A stretch of 64,000 bases of DNA from Streptomyces sp. R302 (lineage in GTDB: Bacteria > Actinomycetota > Actinomycetes > Streptomycetales > Streptomycetaceae). Location: the NCBI RefSeq assembly GCF_012927245.1, contig NZ_JABBGE010000001.1, forward strand, positions 248,001-312,000. Reading direction: 5' to 3'. Below the pieces are notes generated by a model. The model saw only the letters and a program-made list of their open reading frames with translations, made no database searches and was not told the DNA's origin. Position 1 is the first letter of the stretch. Every line of letters starts with the position of its first letter. A program made the translations under genes and the position numbers. Below, piece by piece: positions 1-8,535 of this stretch.

Positions 1-810
1 CGCCACATCCACACCACGGCCTCCGCCAACGGCAAGCGCGTCCAGGCGCTCGGCGGCGCCAAGAACCACATGCTGGTCCTCCCGGACGCCGACCTCGACG
101 CCGCCGCCGACGCCGCCGTCTCCGCCGCGTACGGCTCCGCCGGCGAGCGCTGCATGGCGATCTCCGCGGTCGTCGCCGTCGGCGCCGTCGGCGACGAGCT
201 CGTCGAGAAGATCCGCGAGCGCGCCGAGAAGATCAAGATCGGCCCCGGCACCGACCCGACCTCCGAGATGGGCCCGCTCATCACGGCCGTCCACCGCGAC
301 AAGGTCGCCTCCTACGTGCACGGTGCCGAGGCCGAGGGCTGCCAGGTCGTCCTCGACGGCACCGGCTACACGGTCGAGGGCTACGAGGACGGCCACTGGA
401 TCGGCCTCTCCCTCCTCGACCACGTGCCGACCACCGCCAAGGCCTACCAGGACGAGATCTTCGGCCCGGTCCTCTGCGTGCTGCGCGCCGAGACGTACGA
501 GGAGGGCCTCGCCCTCATCAACGCCTCGCCGTTCGGCAACGGCACCGCGATCTTCACCCGCGACGGCGGCGCCGCCCGCCGCTTCCAGCTGGAGGTCGAG
601 GCCGGCATGGTCGGCGTCAACGTGCCGATCCCGGTGCCGGTCGGCTACCACTCCTTCGGCGGCTGGAAGGACTCGCTCTTCGGCGACCACCACATCTACG
701 GCAACGACGGCGTGCACTTCTACACCCGCGGCAAGGTCGTCACCACCCGCTGGCCCGACCCGGCCGACGCCCCCGCCGGCGTCGACCTCGGCTTCCCGCG
801 CAACCACTGA
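1..810 (+). CDS. mmsA: Methylmalonate-semialdehyde dehydrogenase (CoA-acylating), C-terminal part
   Basis: The reading frame is open from the first base of the window, so the gene begins upstream; about 269 C-terminal residues are visible. This family oxidises methylmalonate or malonate semialdehyde to propionyl- or acetyl-CoA in valine and inositol catabolism in the cytosol. The catalytic cysteine lies in the motif GSAGERCMAIS, and the family-typical GGAKNH and FGGWKDSLFGD blocks are present. The end is intact at a TGA and is followed by a perfect hairpin. The usual family length is about 500 residues, so roughly half is missing only because of the window edge. The CoA-acylating type rather than a generic aldehyde dehydrogenase is inferred from the ERCMA and C-terminal motifs. 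Confidence 0.93.
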   Translation, partial: RHIHTTASANGKRVQALGGAKNHMLVLPDADLDAAADAAVSAAYGSAGERCMAISAVVAVGAVGDELVEKIRERAEKIKIGPGTDPTSEMGPLITAVHRDKVASYVHGAEAEGCQVVLDGTGYTVEGYEDGHWIGLSLLDHVPTTAKAYQDEIFGPVLCVLRAETYEEGLALINASPFGNGTAIFTRDGGAARRFQLEVEAGMVGVNVPIPVPVGYHSFGGWKDSLFGDHHIYGNDGVHFYTRGKVVTTRWPDPADAPAGVDLGFPRNH

Positions 811-825
811 CCCGACGGGTCGTAC

Positions 826-864
826 GACGGCCCCCGGGCGCGCACACCGCGCCCGGGGGCCGTC
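826..864 (+). terminator. Hairpin terminator after mmsA
   Basis: A perfect 17-bp inverted repeat (826-842 and 848-864) with a 5-base loop starts 15 bases after the mmsA stop codon. There is no T tract, which is usual for Streptomyces terminators. Confidence 0.8.
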
Positions 865-874
865 GCCCATGCGG

Positions 875-908
875 CCGGGCGGGCACCCCCGAAGGGGAGC
901 CCGCCCGG
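875..908 (-). terminator. Hairpin terminator for the small secreted-protein gene
   Basis: A 10-bp inverted repeat (875-884 and 899-908) with a further inner CCCC/GGGG pairing lies 21 bases beyond the stop of the minus-strand gene at 930-1106. Together with the mmsA hairpin it separates two convergent transcripts. Confidence 0.65.
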
Positions 909-929
909 AGCGGTCGACCGGACCGCGGG

Positions 930-1106
930 TCAGCCCACGTGCCAGCAGGTGGCGTCGAAGTCCGACACGTGGACACTGCCCGCCGTGGCGTCGACGGCGC
1001 TGAACCAGCAGCCGTGCACGTCACCGGCGTGGGCCGCCGCGGGGGAGGCGGCGATGAAGCCGACAGCGAGCAGACCGGCCAGAGCGATCGAGATGCGCCG
1101 AAGCAT
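930..1106 (-). CDS. Small secreted two-cysteine protein, 58 aa
   Basis: The ATG at 1106 is preceded by a good ribosome binding site (GGAGAG, 3-base spacing). The product starts with MLRRISIALAGLLAVGF and has a clear signal peptide ending near ASPAAAHA, giving a mature peptide of roughly 32 residues with two cysteines (HGCWF and ATCWHVG) and no other recognisable motif. Its position between convergent and divergent genes, its own SD sequence and its own terminator support a real gene. Small two-cysteine exported proteins of unknown function are common in Streptomyces. No function is assigned; the cysteines could form one disulfide. Confidence 0.75.
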   Translation of the reverse strand: MLRRISIALAGLLAVGFIAASPAAAHAGDVHGCWFSAVDATAGSVHVSDFDATCWHVG

Positions 1107-1324
1107 GTTCTCTCCTTCGAGTGGGGGCGTTCGCCACGACTCTTCGGCACCTCCCGGCCCACCGCACGCCGGGAGACGCGATCGGGTGGGTCTCCGCTGC
1201 CGGACGCCTCCCCGGACGTACCGCGCCCGCTGTACAAGGTCGCACCGCGTACGCCTCCAGGAGGCCGCCGATCTCCGCCCCGGGGCGCCGTCCGCGCACA
1301 GCCGGCCCGCATACGCTCGGGGCC

Positions 1325-3967
1325 ATGCGACTCCGACTTCCCCGGTGGGCCGCGGTCACCGCCGTCCTCGCCGTCCTCGCGGGCGCCGGCACCTGGACCG
1401 CCGCCGCCCTGGACGAACCCCCGCCCGTCCAGCGCGAGGACCGGGCCCTCACCCTCGACGGGGTGCGGATCGACACCTCGTACTTCACCGGCTCCGGCTC
1501 CGGCCGCCGCCCCGCCGTGCTGCTCGCGCACGGCTTCGGCGGCTCCAAGGACGACGTCCGGGCCCAGGCCGAACGGCTCGCCCGCGACGGGTACGCCGTC
1601 CTCACCTGGTCCGCGCGCGGCTTCGGCGCCTCCGGCGGGAAGATCGGCCTCAACGACCCCGCGCACGAGGTCGCGGACGTGCGGGGACTCGTCGACTGGC
1701 TCGCCGCCCGCCCCGAGGTCCTGCTCGACAAGGCGGGCGACCCGCGCGTCGGCGTCACCGGAGCCTCCTACGGCGGCGCGATCTCCCTCCTCGCCGCCGG
1801 GCACGACCCCCGCGTCGACGCCCTCGCCCCCCAGATCACCTACTGGAACCTCGCCGACGCCCTCTTCCCCGGCGGCGTCTACAAGAAGCTGTGGTCCGGG
1901 ATCCTCTTCTCGATGGGCGCCGACACCCGGGGCGACGCCTGCGGCCGCTTCGCCCCCGAGATCTGCGCCCTGAAGGAACGCGTCGCCGTCTCCGGCCGGC
2001 CCGACGCCGAGGCCCGCGCCCTCCTGGAGGCCCGCAGCCCCTCCGCCGTCGGCGACCGGATCAAGGTCCCCACCCTCATCGTCCAGGGCCAGACCGACTC
2101 CCTCTTCACCCTCGACCAGTCCGACGCCATGGCCCGCGCCCTCGCCGCCAACGGCGCCCCCGTCGCCGTCGACTGGGCCGCCGGCGGCCACGACGGCGGC
2201 GACCGCGAGACCGGGCGCGTCGAGGACCGGATCGGCGCCTGGTTCGACCGCTGGCTGAAGAAGGACGCCTCCGTCGACACCGGCCCCGCCTTCCGCGTCA
2301 GCCGCACCGGCGGCGTCGACTCCACCGACGGCCGCGCCACCCTCCGCGCCGCCACCGCCGACCACTACCCGGGCCTGCGCGAAGGCACCCGTGAACTCGC
2401 CCTCACCGGCCCGGCCCAGCGCTTCGCCAACCCGGCCGGCGGCGCCCCGCCCGCAGTCTCCGCCGTGCCCGGCCTCGGCGGCGGCCTCGGCGGACTCTCC
2501 TCCTCCCTCGGCGTCGGCCTCGCCCTCGACTTCCCCGGCCAGCACGCCCGCTTCGACACGGCCCCGGTGACCGGGCCGCTGCGGATCACCGGCACCCCGA
2601 CCGCCCGGGTCCGGGTCACCTCCACGGCCCCCGACGGCTCCGCCGTCCTCTTCGCCAAGGTGTACGACGTCGGGCCCGACGGGCGCCGGCAGGTGCTGCC
2701 CGCCCAGCTCGTCGCCCCGCTCCGCGTCGAGGACGCCGGAAAGGGCCGCTCCGTCACCCTCACCCTGCCCGCGATCGACCACGAGGTGGAGGCCGGCCAC
2801 CGGCTCCGCCTGGTCGTCTCGGCCACCGACCTCGGCTACGCCTCCCCGGTCGCCACCGCCGGCTACACCGTCGCCGCCGAGGGCCCGCTCACCGTGCCCA
2901 CCGCGCCGGCGGTCACCACCCAGGCCGCCGGGCTGCCCTGGTGGGTGTGGGGCCTGCCGCTCGCCGGCCTGGCCGTCGCCGCCGTCCTCCTCCTGACCGC
3001 CCGCCGCCGCACCGCCGGCCCGGCGCCGGACCCCGGCCTGGCCGCCGTACCCCTCCGGATCACCGGCCTGTCGAAGAAGTACAAGGGCGGCGACCGGTAC
3101 TCCGTCCGCGACCTCTCCTTCCAGGTCGAACAGGGCCAGGTCCTCGGCCTGCTCGGCCCCAACGGCGCGGGCAAGACCACCACCCTGCGCATGCTCATGG
3201 GCCTGATCACCCCCGACGAGGGCGAGATCCGCGTCTTCGGCCAGGCCATCAGGCCCGGCGCCCCGGTCCTCTCCCGGGTCGGCTCCTTCGTCGAGGGCGC
3301 CGGCTTCCTGCCGCACCTCACCGGCCGGGAGAACCTGGAGCTGTACTGGAAGGCCACCGGCCGCCCCGCCGGGGACGCCCACCTCGACGAGGCCCTCCGC
3401 ATCGCCGACCTCGGCGGCGCCCTCGAACGGGCCGTCCGCACCTACTCGCAGGGCATGCGGCAGCGCCTCGCCATCGCCCAGGCCATGCTCGGCCTGCCCG
3501 ACCTCCTCATCCTCGACGAACCCACCAACGGCCTCGACCCGCCGCAGATCCGCGAGATGCGGGAGGTGATGATCCGGTACGCGGCGGGCGGCCGCACCGT
3601 CATCGTCTCCAGCCACCTCCTCGCGGAGGTCGAGCAGTCCTGCACCCATCTCGTCGTCATGGACCGCGGACAGCTGGTGCAGGCCGGCCCGGTCGCCGAG
3701 ATCACCGGGGCGGGCGACACCCTCCTCGTCACCCTCGGCGAGCCGGTCGCCGACGCCCTCGTCGAGAAGGTCGCCGCCCTGCCCGGCGTCGGCACGGCGA
3801 TCCGCACCGAAGGCGGCCTCCTCGTCGGCCTGTCCACGGCCGACGGCCCCGCCGACGCGACCGCGCTCATCGGCGAACTCGTCCGTCTGGACGTCCCGCT
3901 GACCGGGGTCGGCCCGCACCGACGCCTGGAGGACGCCTTCCTGACCCTGATCGGAGGATCCGCATGA
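1325..3967 (+). CDS. Membrane-anchored alpha/beta hydrolase (S15/CocE-like) fused to ABC transporter ATPase
   Basis: This 880-aa protein joins two normally separate modules. Residues about 1-30 form a signal or anchor segment. The next about 500 residues are an X-Pro dipeptidyl-peptidase/CocE-type hydrolase with nucleophile motif GASYGG (Ser148), an acid candidate in QGQTDSLF and a His in GGHDGG, followed by a beta-rich C-terminal domain. A membrane segment follows near 536-558, then a complete ABC ATPase (about 577-870) with Walker A GPNGAGKTT near 611, signature YSQGMRQRLA, Walker B LLILDEP and an H-loop in SSHLL. The topology would put the hydrolase outside and the ATPase inside. ATG 1325 is chosen over an in-frame start at 1121 because it directly precedes the signal sequence. 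The stop overlaps the permease start (ATGA). The substrate is unknown. Confidence 0.85.
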   Translation: MRLRLPRWAAVTAVLAVLAGAGTWTAAALDEPPPVQREDRALTLDGVRIDTSYFTGSGSGRRPAVLLAHGFGGSKDDVRAQAERLARDGYAVLTWSARGFGASGGKIGLNDPAHEVADVRGLVDWLAARPEVLLDKAGDPRVGVTGASYGGAISLLAAGHDPRVDALAPQITYWNLADALFPGGVYKKLWSGILFSMGADTRGDACGRFAPEICALKERVAVSGRPDAEARALLEARSPSAVGDRIKVPTLIVQGQTDSLFTLDQSDAMARALAANGAPVAVDWAAGGHDGGDRETGRVEDRIGAWFDRWLKKDASVDTGPAFRVSRTGGVDSTDGRATLRAATADHYPGLREGTRELALTGPAQRFANPAGGAPPAVSAVPGLGGGLGGLSSSLGVGLALDFPGQHARFDTAPVTGPLRITGTPTARVRVTSTAPDGSAVLFAKVYDVGPDGRRQVLPAQLVAPLRVEDAGKGRSVTLTLPAIDHEVEAGHRLRLVVSATDLGYASPVATAGYTVAAEGPLTVPTAPAVTTQAAGLPWWVWGLPLAGLAVAAVLLLTARRRTAGPAPDPGLAAVPLRITGLSKKYKGGDRYSVRDLSFQVEQGQVLGLLGPNGAGKTTTLRMLMGLITPDEGEIRVFGQAIRPGAPVLSRVGSFVEGAGFLPHLTGRENLELYWKATGRPAGDAHLDEALRIADLGGALERAVRTYSQGMRQRLAIAQAMLGLPDLLILDEPTNGLDPPQIREMREVMIRYAAGGRTVIVSSHLLAEVEQSCTHLVVMDRGQLVQAGPVAEITGAGDTLLVTLGEPVADALVEKVAALPGVGTAIRTEGGLLVGLSTADGPADATALIGELVRLDVPLTGVGPHRRLEDAFLTLIGGSA

Positions 3968-4869
3968 CCGCGACGGCCCCCGGCCCAGAGGCCCCCGAAG
4001 CCCCCGAAGCCCCCGAGGCTCCTGAGGCCCTCGCCCCCGGTTACCGTCCCGGGCGCACCCTGCCGCTCCGGGTCGAGGCCCTGCGCCAGTGGAAGCGCCG
4101 CCGCACCCTGGTGATGGCGGGGGTGCTCGCCGCCCTGCCGCTCGTCCTGATCGCGGCCTTCGCCATCGGCGGTCCCGACGCCGACGACCGGGGCGGCCGG
4201 ATCACCCTCATCGACACGGCCACCGCCTCGGGCGCCAACTTCGCGGCGACCTGCCTCTTCGTCTCGGCCGGTTTCCTCCTCGTCATCCCCGTGGCGCTCT
4301 TCTGCGGCGACACCGTCGCCTCCGAGGCCGGCTGGTCCTCCCTCCGCTATCTGCTCGCCGCGCCCGTGCCGCGGTCCCGGCTGCTCGCCGCCAAGCTGGC
4401 GGTGGCACTCGGCTACAGCACCGCCGCGCTCTTCCTGCTGCCGCTGCTCGCCCTCGCCGTCGGCACGGTCGCCTACGGCTGGGGTCCGCTCCAGCTCCCC
4501 ACCGGCGGCTCGCTCCCGGCGGGGGAGTCCGTCCTGCGGCTGCTGATCGCCACCTCCTTCGTCCTCGTCTCCCAACTGGTCACCGCGGGCCTTGCCTTCT
4601 GGCTCTCCACCCGCACCGACGCCCCGCTCGGCGCGGTCGGCGGAGCCGTCGGCCTGACCATCGTCGGCAACGTCCTGGACGCGGTCACGGCGCTCGGCGA
4701 CTGGCGCGACTTCCTGCCGGCGCACTGGCAGTTCGCCTGGATCGACGCACTCCAGCCCCACCTGGAGTGGGGCGGCATGGCCCAGGGTGCGGCGATCTCC
4801 GTCACCTACGCCCTGGTCCTCTTCGCGCTCGCCTTCCGAGGCTTCGCCCGCAAGGACATCGTGTCCTAG
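3964..4869 (+). CDS. ABC transporter permease (ABC-2 type), partner of the hydrolase-ATPase
   Basis: The product is 301 aa. The N-terminus is a Pro/Glu/Ala-rich run built on the repeated unit EAP, followed by about six hydrophobic segments (for example VMAGVLAALPLVLIAAFAI and the stretch containing FLLVIPVALFCGDTVASEAGW). This resembles ABC-2 permeases that pair with a single ATPase for drug, peptide or lipid export. The ATG overlaps the TGA of the upstream gene by 4 bases, so translation is probably coupled and the two products likely form one transporter. The exported substrate cannot be read from the sequence. Confidence 0.85.
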   Translation: MTATAPGPEAPEAPEAPEAPEALAPGYRPGRTLPLRVEALRQWKRRRTLVMAGVLAALPLVLIAAFAIGGPDADDRGGRITLIDTATASGANFAATCLFVSAGFLLVIPVALFCGDTVASEAGWSSLRYLLAAPVPRSRLLAAKLAVALGYSTAALFLLPLLALAVGTVAYGWGPLQLPTGGSLPAGESVLRLLIATSFVLVSQLVTAGLAFWLSTRTDAPLGAVGGAVGLTIVGNVLDAVTALGDWRDFLPAHWQFAWIDALQPHLEWGGMAQGAAISVTYALVLFALAFRGFARKDIVS

Positions 4870-4900
4870 GGCCCGACGGGCCGCACCGTCGTACCAGGTC

Positions 4901-5653
4901 TCACAACCACCCCCTCCGAGCCGCTTCCGCGCCCGCGCGGAAGCGGCTCGTCGTCCCCAGGGCGGCCATCAGCTCGCCCACCCGCCGGCTGTACGTCCGC
5001 GCCGACATGCCGAGCCGCGCCGCGGCCGCCTCGTCCGTCAGCCCCGAGACCAGCGCCTCCAGGACCGGCCGCAGCAGCTCCGGCGGCCCGCCCGCCTGCC
5101 GGGGCGGCGGCAGCCGGACCAGCTCCTCCGCCGCCGTCCAGCAGGCGTGATGGGCCCGCACCAGGGCCTGCACCACCACCGGGTCCCGGATCAGCAACAG
5201 GCCGTTGTACAGCAGCTCCAGATCGAGCGGGACCGCCGCCACCGTCCGGTCCACCACGATCAGTTTGAACGGGATCGCGTCGGCGAACCGCGCCCGCCCC
5301 GGTATCCGCGGCCCGTCCTCCAGCCGGGGCAGCGCGTGCCGGGGCACGATCCGCCGCACCTCCCCGGCCCGCTCCGCCGCCGCGCGCATGCACGCTCCCG
5401 CGAGCTCCAGGAACGGCTCGGGGATCGCACGCGACGCCGAGGCCACCGGGTCGTCGAAGGTCAGCAGCTCGTGCCGGGTCGAGGCCGCCAGCCCGGCGAG
5501 CGCCGCGCTGATGCGCCGCGCACCCCGGACCGGGCGCCCCGCCGGCCGCTGCCCCTCGGTCGCGGCCCGGTTCATCGCCGAACGGGCGAGCATCACGGAG
5601 CCCGCGCTCTCTGCCACCGCTGACCACCCCCGCCCGATCGATGTCCACTCCAT
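4901..5653 (-). CDS. Transcriptional regulator with C-terminal LuxR-like HTH
   Basis: This 250-aa protein has a C-terminal helix-turn-helix (DEAAAARLGMSARTYSRRVG, then ELMAALGTTSRFRAGAEAAR) of the type seen in streptomycete TrmB/LuxR-like regulators. The middle region (residues about 60-180) resembles the non-DNA-binding sensor part of that family. A related architecture is found in this window at 50438-51421. It lies convergent to the ABC permease gene and divergent from the VWA lipoprotein gene. The start is uncertain: 5653 has no clear SD, and in-frame ATG 5593 is an alternative. Confidence 0.7.
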   Translation of the reverse strand: MEWTSIGRGWSAVAESAGSVMLARSAMNRAATEGQRPAGRPVRGARRISAALAGLAASTRHELLTFDDPVASASRAIPEPFLELAGACMRAAAERAGEVRRIVPRHALPRLEDGPRIPGRARFADAIPFKLIVVDRTVAAVPLDLELLYNGLLLIRDPVVVQALVRAHHACWTAAEELVRLPPPRQAGGPPELLRPVLEALVSGLTDEAAAARLGMSARTYSRRVGELMAALGTTSRFRAGAEAARRGWL

Positions 5654-5884
5654 GTACTCATGCGACTGCGCACGGTGACAACCCCTGTGGACAAACCTGG
5701 CGTCTCCATGCCACTGGCCCCCGTTCCGCGTTCCGTTGCCACATCGAGATCCATCCGCAACTCCTTCGCGGGGTCCGCCCGCGCCTCCCGTTCGTCACAG
5801 TCACAGAGGCCCGAAGCCCGACCCGCCCCGCCCGGCGGTGCCGGTCGCCCGGCGCAACTTCCGTACAGAAACGGGGAGTCGACC

Positions 5885-7615
5885 ATGAAACGTCCGCACC
5901 GGAGAAGCACCGCCGGAAGCACCGCCGGAAGCACCGTCGGAAGCACCGTCGGAAGCACCGCCGGAAGTGTCGACGGAAGCACCGTCAGGAGCTCCGCCGG
6001 AAGCTCCGCCAGGCGCACCGTCAGGACCGCCGCCCTCGCCGGGGCGCTCGCCGCCGCGCTCCTCGCCGGCGGCTGCGCCGGCGAGGCGGGCGACTCGGCG
6101 CGCGAGTCCAGCGACCACCGGAAGGCCGCACCCGCGCTCCCCAACGGCGGCGGCACCGCCGCCCCGCCGGCCCCGGCCGACGGCCAGGCGGACAGGGGCG
6201 GCGACCAGCGCCCCTCGGGCGCGCCCGAGGGTGAGCAGCGGGCCCCGAGCCCCGACCCCGACTACCTCTCCACCTTCGCCCTCGACGTCGACACCGCCTC
6301 GTACGGCTATGCGCGCCGTTCGCTCGCCGAGGGCCGGCTGCCCGACCCCGCCACCGTCCGGCCCGAGGAGTTCGTCAACAGCTTCCGCCCCGACTACCCG
6401 CGCCCCGCCGACGACGGCTTCAGCGTCACCGTCGACGGCGCCGCCACCGGCGAGGAGGGCTGGTCGCTCGTCCGGGTCGGCCTCGCCACCCGGGGCGCCG
6501 ACCGGGCCGGCGAACGCCCGCCCGCCGCCCTCACCTTCGTCGTCGACGTCTCCGGCTCGATGAACGAGCCGGGCCGGCTCGACCTCGCCCAGCACGCCCT
6601 GCGGCTGGCCGCCGACGAGCTCCGCGACGACGACTCCCTCGCCCTGGTCGCCTTCAGCGACGAGGCGGAGACCCTGCTGCCGATGACCCGCCTCGGCGAC
6701 GCCCGCGGCCGGGTCCGCGAGGCCGTCGACTCCCTCGCCGTCCGCTCCTCCACCAACCTGGAGGCCGGCCTGCGCACCGGCTACGACGTGGCCGCCGAGG
6801 GGCACCGCAAGGGCGCCACCAACCGGGTGGTGCTGCTCTCCGACGCCCTCGCCAACACCGGGGAGACCGCGGCCGACGCCCTCCTCGGCCGCATCGACGA
6901 GCAGCGCCGGGAGAAGGGCATCACCCTCTTCGGGGTGGGGGTCGGCAGCGACTACGGCGACGAGCTGATGGAACGGCTCGCCGACAAGGGCGACGGCCAG
7001 ACCACGTACGTCTCCACCCAGGAGCAGGCGCGGAAGGTCTTCGTCGACCAGCTGCCCGCCCAGGTCGAGCTGCGCGCCCGGGACGCCAAGGCGCAGGTCG
7101 CCTTCGACCGGGGGACCGTGGAGCGCTTCCGGCTGATCGGCTACGAGAACCGCGAGGTCGCCGACGAGGACTTCCGGAACGACCGGGTCGACGGCGGCGA
7201 GGTCGGCGCCGGGCACACGGTCACCGCCCTGTACGTGGTGAAGACCAGGCCCGGCGCGAGCGGCCGGATCGCCACCGCCACCGTCCGCTGGCTCGACCCC
7301 GACTCCCGCTCCCCGCAGGAGCGTTCGGGCACGGTCGAGGCGGGCGCGCTGCGCGCCGGGCTCTGGCAGGGGGGTCACGACAGTCTGCAACTCTCGGCGA
7401 TCTCCGCCTATTTCGCGGAGGAGCTGCGCGGCGGCGGCCGGCTGCCGGGCGCCCCGCGCCTCGGCGAGCTCGCCGGGTACGCCGACGCCATCCGGGGGCG
7501 CTCCGGTTCCGCGGTGGTCGGCGAGCTGGCCGAGGCGGTGCGCCAGGCCGACCGGCTGATGGGTGAACGCCCCTCCCAGGAGGGCGAGTTCCGCTCCGGA
7601 GACCCGTACGCCTGA
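5885..7615 (+). CDS. VWA-domain lipoprotein (YfbK-like, with DUF3520-type C-terminus)
   Basis: The 576-aa product is likely anchored outside the membrane as a lipoprotein: a basic, GST-repeat-rich N-terminus, a hydrophobic segment and a lipobox-like LAGGC (Cys64). The next domain (DYLSTFALDVDTASYGYARR) is the YfbK-type N-terminal domain. A von Willebrand A domain with MIDAS motif DVSGSM near residue 221 follows, then a DUF3520-like C-terminus. ATG 5885 follows GGGGAG. The role is unknown; such proteins are generally thought to bind partners through metal-dependent adhesion sites. The N-terminal tandem repeat before the lipobox is odd, because signal regions are rarely this long. Confidence 0.85.
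   Translation: MKRPHRRSTAGSTAGSTVGSTVGSTAGSVDGSTVRSSAGSSARRTVRTAALAGALAAALLAGGCAGEAGDSARESSDHRKAAPALPNGGGTAAPPAPADGQADRGGDQRPSGAPEGEQRAPSPDPDYLSTFALDVDTASYGYARRSLAEGRLPDPATVRPEEFVNSFRPDYPRPADDGFSVTVDGAATGEEGWSLVRVGLATRGADRAGERPPAALTFVVDVSGSMNEPGRLDLAQHALRLAADELRDDDSLALVAFSDEAETLLPMTRLGDARGRVREAVDSLAVRSSTNLEAGLRTGYDVAAEGHRKGATNRVVLLSDALANTGETAADALLGRIDEQRREKGITLFGVGVGSDYGDELMERLADKGDGQTTYVSTQEQARKVFVDQLPAQVELRARDAKAQVAFDRGTVERFRLIGYENREVADEDFRNDRVDGGEVGAGHTVTALYVVKTRPGASGRIATATVRWLDPDSRSPQERSGTVEAGALRAGLWQGGHDSLQLSAISAYFAEELRGGGRLPGAPRLGELAGYADAIRGRSGSAVVGELAEAVRQADRLMGERPSQEGEFRSGDPYA
5905..6012 (+). repeat. 12-bp coding tandem repeats (GSTxGST) in the VWA gene
   Basis: Imperfect 12-bp units of the form GGAAGCACCGYC are repeated about nine times. 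They encode the Gly-Ser-Thr-rich N-terminus of the VWA lipoprotein. Copy number is likely to vary between strains. Confidence 0.8.
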
Positions 7616-7645
7616 GCCGTACGCCCGAGCCGTACGCCCCATGGG

Positions 7646-7681
7646 TCCGGCCCCTGCCACGCGCGCGTGGCAGGGGCCGGA
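7646..7681. terminator. Perfect 36-bp palindrome after the VWA gene
   Basis: The sequence 7646-7663 is followed directly by its exact reverse complement at 7664-7681. It lies about 30 bases downstream of the VWA stop and upstream of the next gene. It can fold into a stem of about 16 bp with a 4-base loop, so it is most simply a strong terminator. Confidence 0.75.
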
Positions 7682-7770
7682 GTCGTATGCGCGGCGAGGC
7701 CGGAGCCGTACCCGCGGAAGCCGCCCGAGGGGAACGGGCGGCTCCGCCGCGGGCGCGGCATCATGAGCCC

Positions 7771-8238
7771 ATGGCCACCCTGCTGCTCGCCCTCGCCGTC
7801 GGAAGCACCGGCCTCTACGCCGGGTTCCTCCTCGTCTTCCTCACCGGGATCATGCCCGCCCTGGGCCGCCTCACGGACGCCGCGTTCGTCACCGCCATGC
7901 GCCGTGTGAACGAGGCGGTGCCCAGGGCCGTCTTCCTGACCGTCTTCGCCGCCGTCGCGGTCCTCCCGGTCGCCGCCTACCTGGTGCCGGTGGAGGGGCG
8001 GACCGAGGCGCAGCGCTGGCTGGTCCTCACGGGCTTCGTCTGCGCGGTCCTCAACCACCTGGTCACCGTCGTCGGGAACGTCCCGCTCAACAACGCGCTC
8101 GCCGCGGCCGAGGGGCCCGGCGAGGACCCGTCGGCGAGCCGCGCCGCCTTCGAGGGGCGCTGGAACGGCTACCACCGGATCCGTACGGCCCTGATCCTCG
8201 TCTCCTTCGGTCTGCTCACCGCCGCGGCGGTCGGCTGA
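7771..8238 (+). CDS. DUF1772 integral membrane protein
   Basis: The product is 155 aa with about four hydrophobic segments and conserved features of the DUF1772/anthrone-oxygenase-like family (NEAVP, NHLVTVVGNVPLNN, FEGRWNGYHRIRT). Some family members act on polyketides, but most are of unknown function and there is no polyketide synthase next to this one. ATG 7771 starts directly at the first membrane segment; the in-frame upstream extension to 7687 is low-complexity and rejected. It is followed by a long, relatively A+T-rich intergenic region. Confidence 0.8.
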   Translation: MATLLLALAVGSTGLYAGFLLVFLTGIMPALGRLTDAAFVTAMRRVNEAVPRAVFLTVFAAVAVLPVAAYLVPVEGRTEAQRWLVLTGFVCAVLNHLVTVVGNVPLNNALAAAEGPGEDPSASRAAFEGRWNGYHRIRTALILVSFGLLTAAAVG

Positions 8239-8465
8239 AACAGACCGTCGGGTCGGGATGCCGTCCCGGATGGCGCGATCTCATCGAAGATCACCCTCCC
8301 GGCATCCGCAGGGTCCCTGCTAAACCAAACCCCCGAGTCCGAAACATGCTGCTGGCACGCATCGACTTTCGGCCCCTGGCGTGAACACGACGTCCTTATT
8401 CCCCACCAAACCGGGCGAAGGTCTCCCAATTCAGGGACCTGGATTTCATACCTTCCGGTTTCTTA

Positions 8466-8495
8466 TTGACATGACCAGGGGGGTCTTTTTTTAAT
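8466..8495 (+). promoter_or_regulatory. Sigma-70-like promoter of the SARP gene
   Basis: A perfect TTGACA (8466-8471) is followed after 18 bp by TTTAAT (8490-8495), within the most A+T-rich stretch nearby. A start point near 8502 would give a leader of about 34 bases before the GTG start at 8536. The rest of the 8239-8535 gap shows no gene. Confidence 0.7.
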
Positions 8496-8535
8496 CAACC
8501 TCAGGATCCGCTTGCGCAGACACCGAGGGGGCATA

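Noticed and set aside
740..3919. Very long minus-strand open frame (over 1000 codons) opposite the hydrolase-ATPase gene
   Set aside because: It is a GC-frame shadow: low-complexity Gly/Arg/Asp/Glu-rich translation, no domains, and the plus strand has complete functional motifs.
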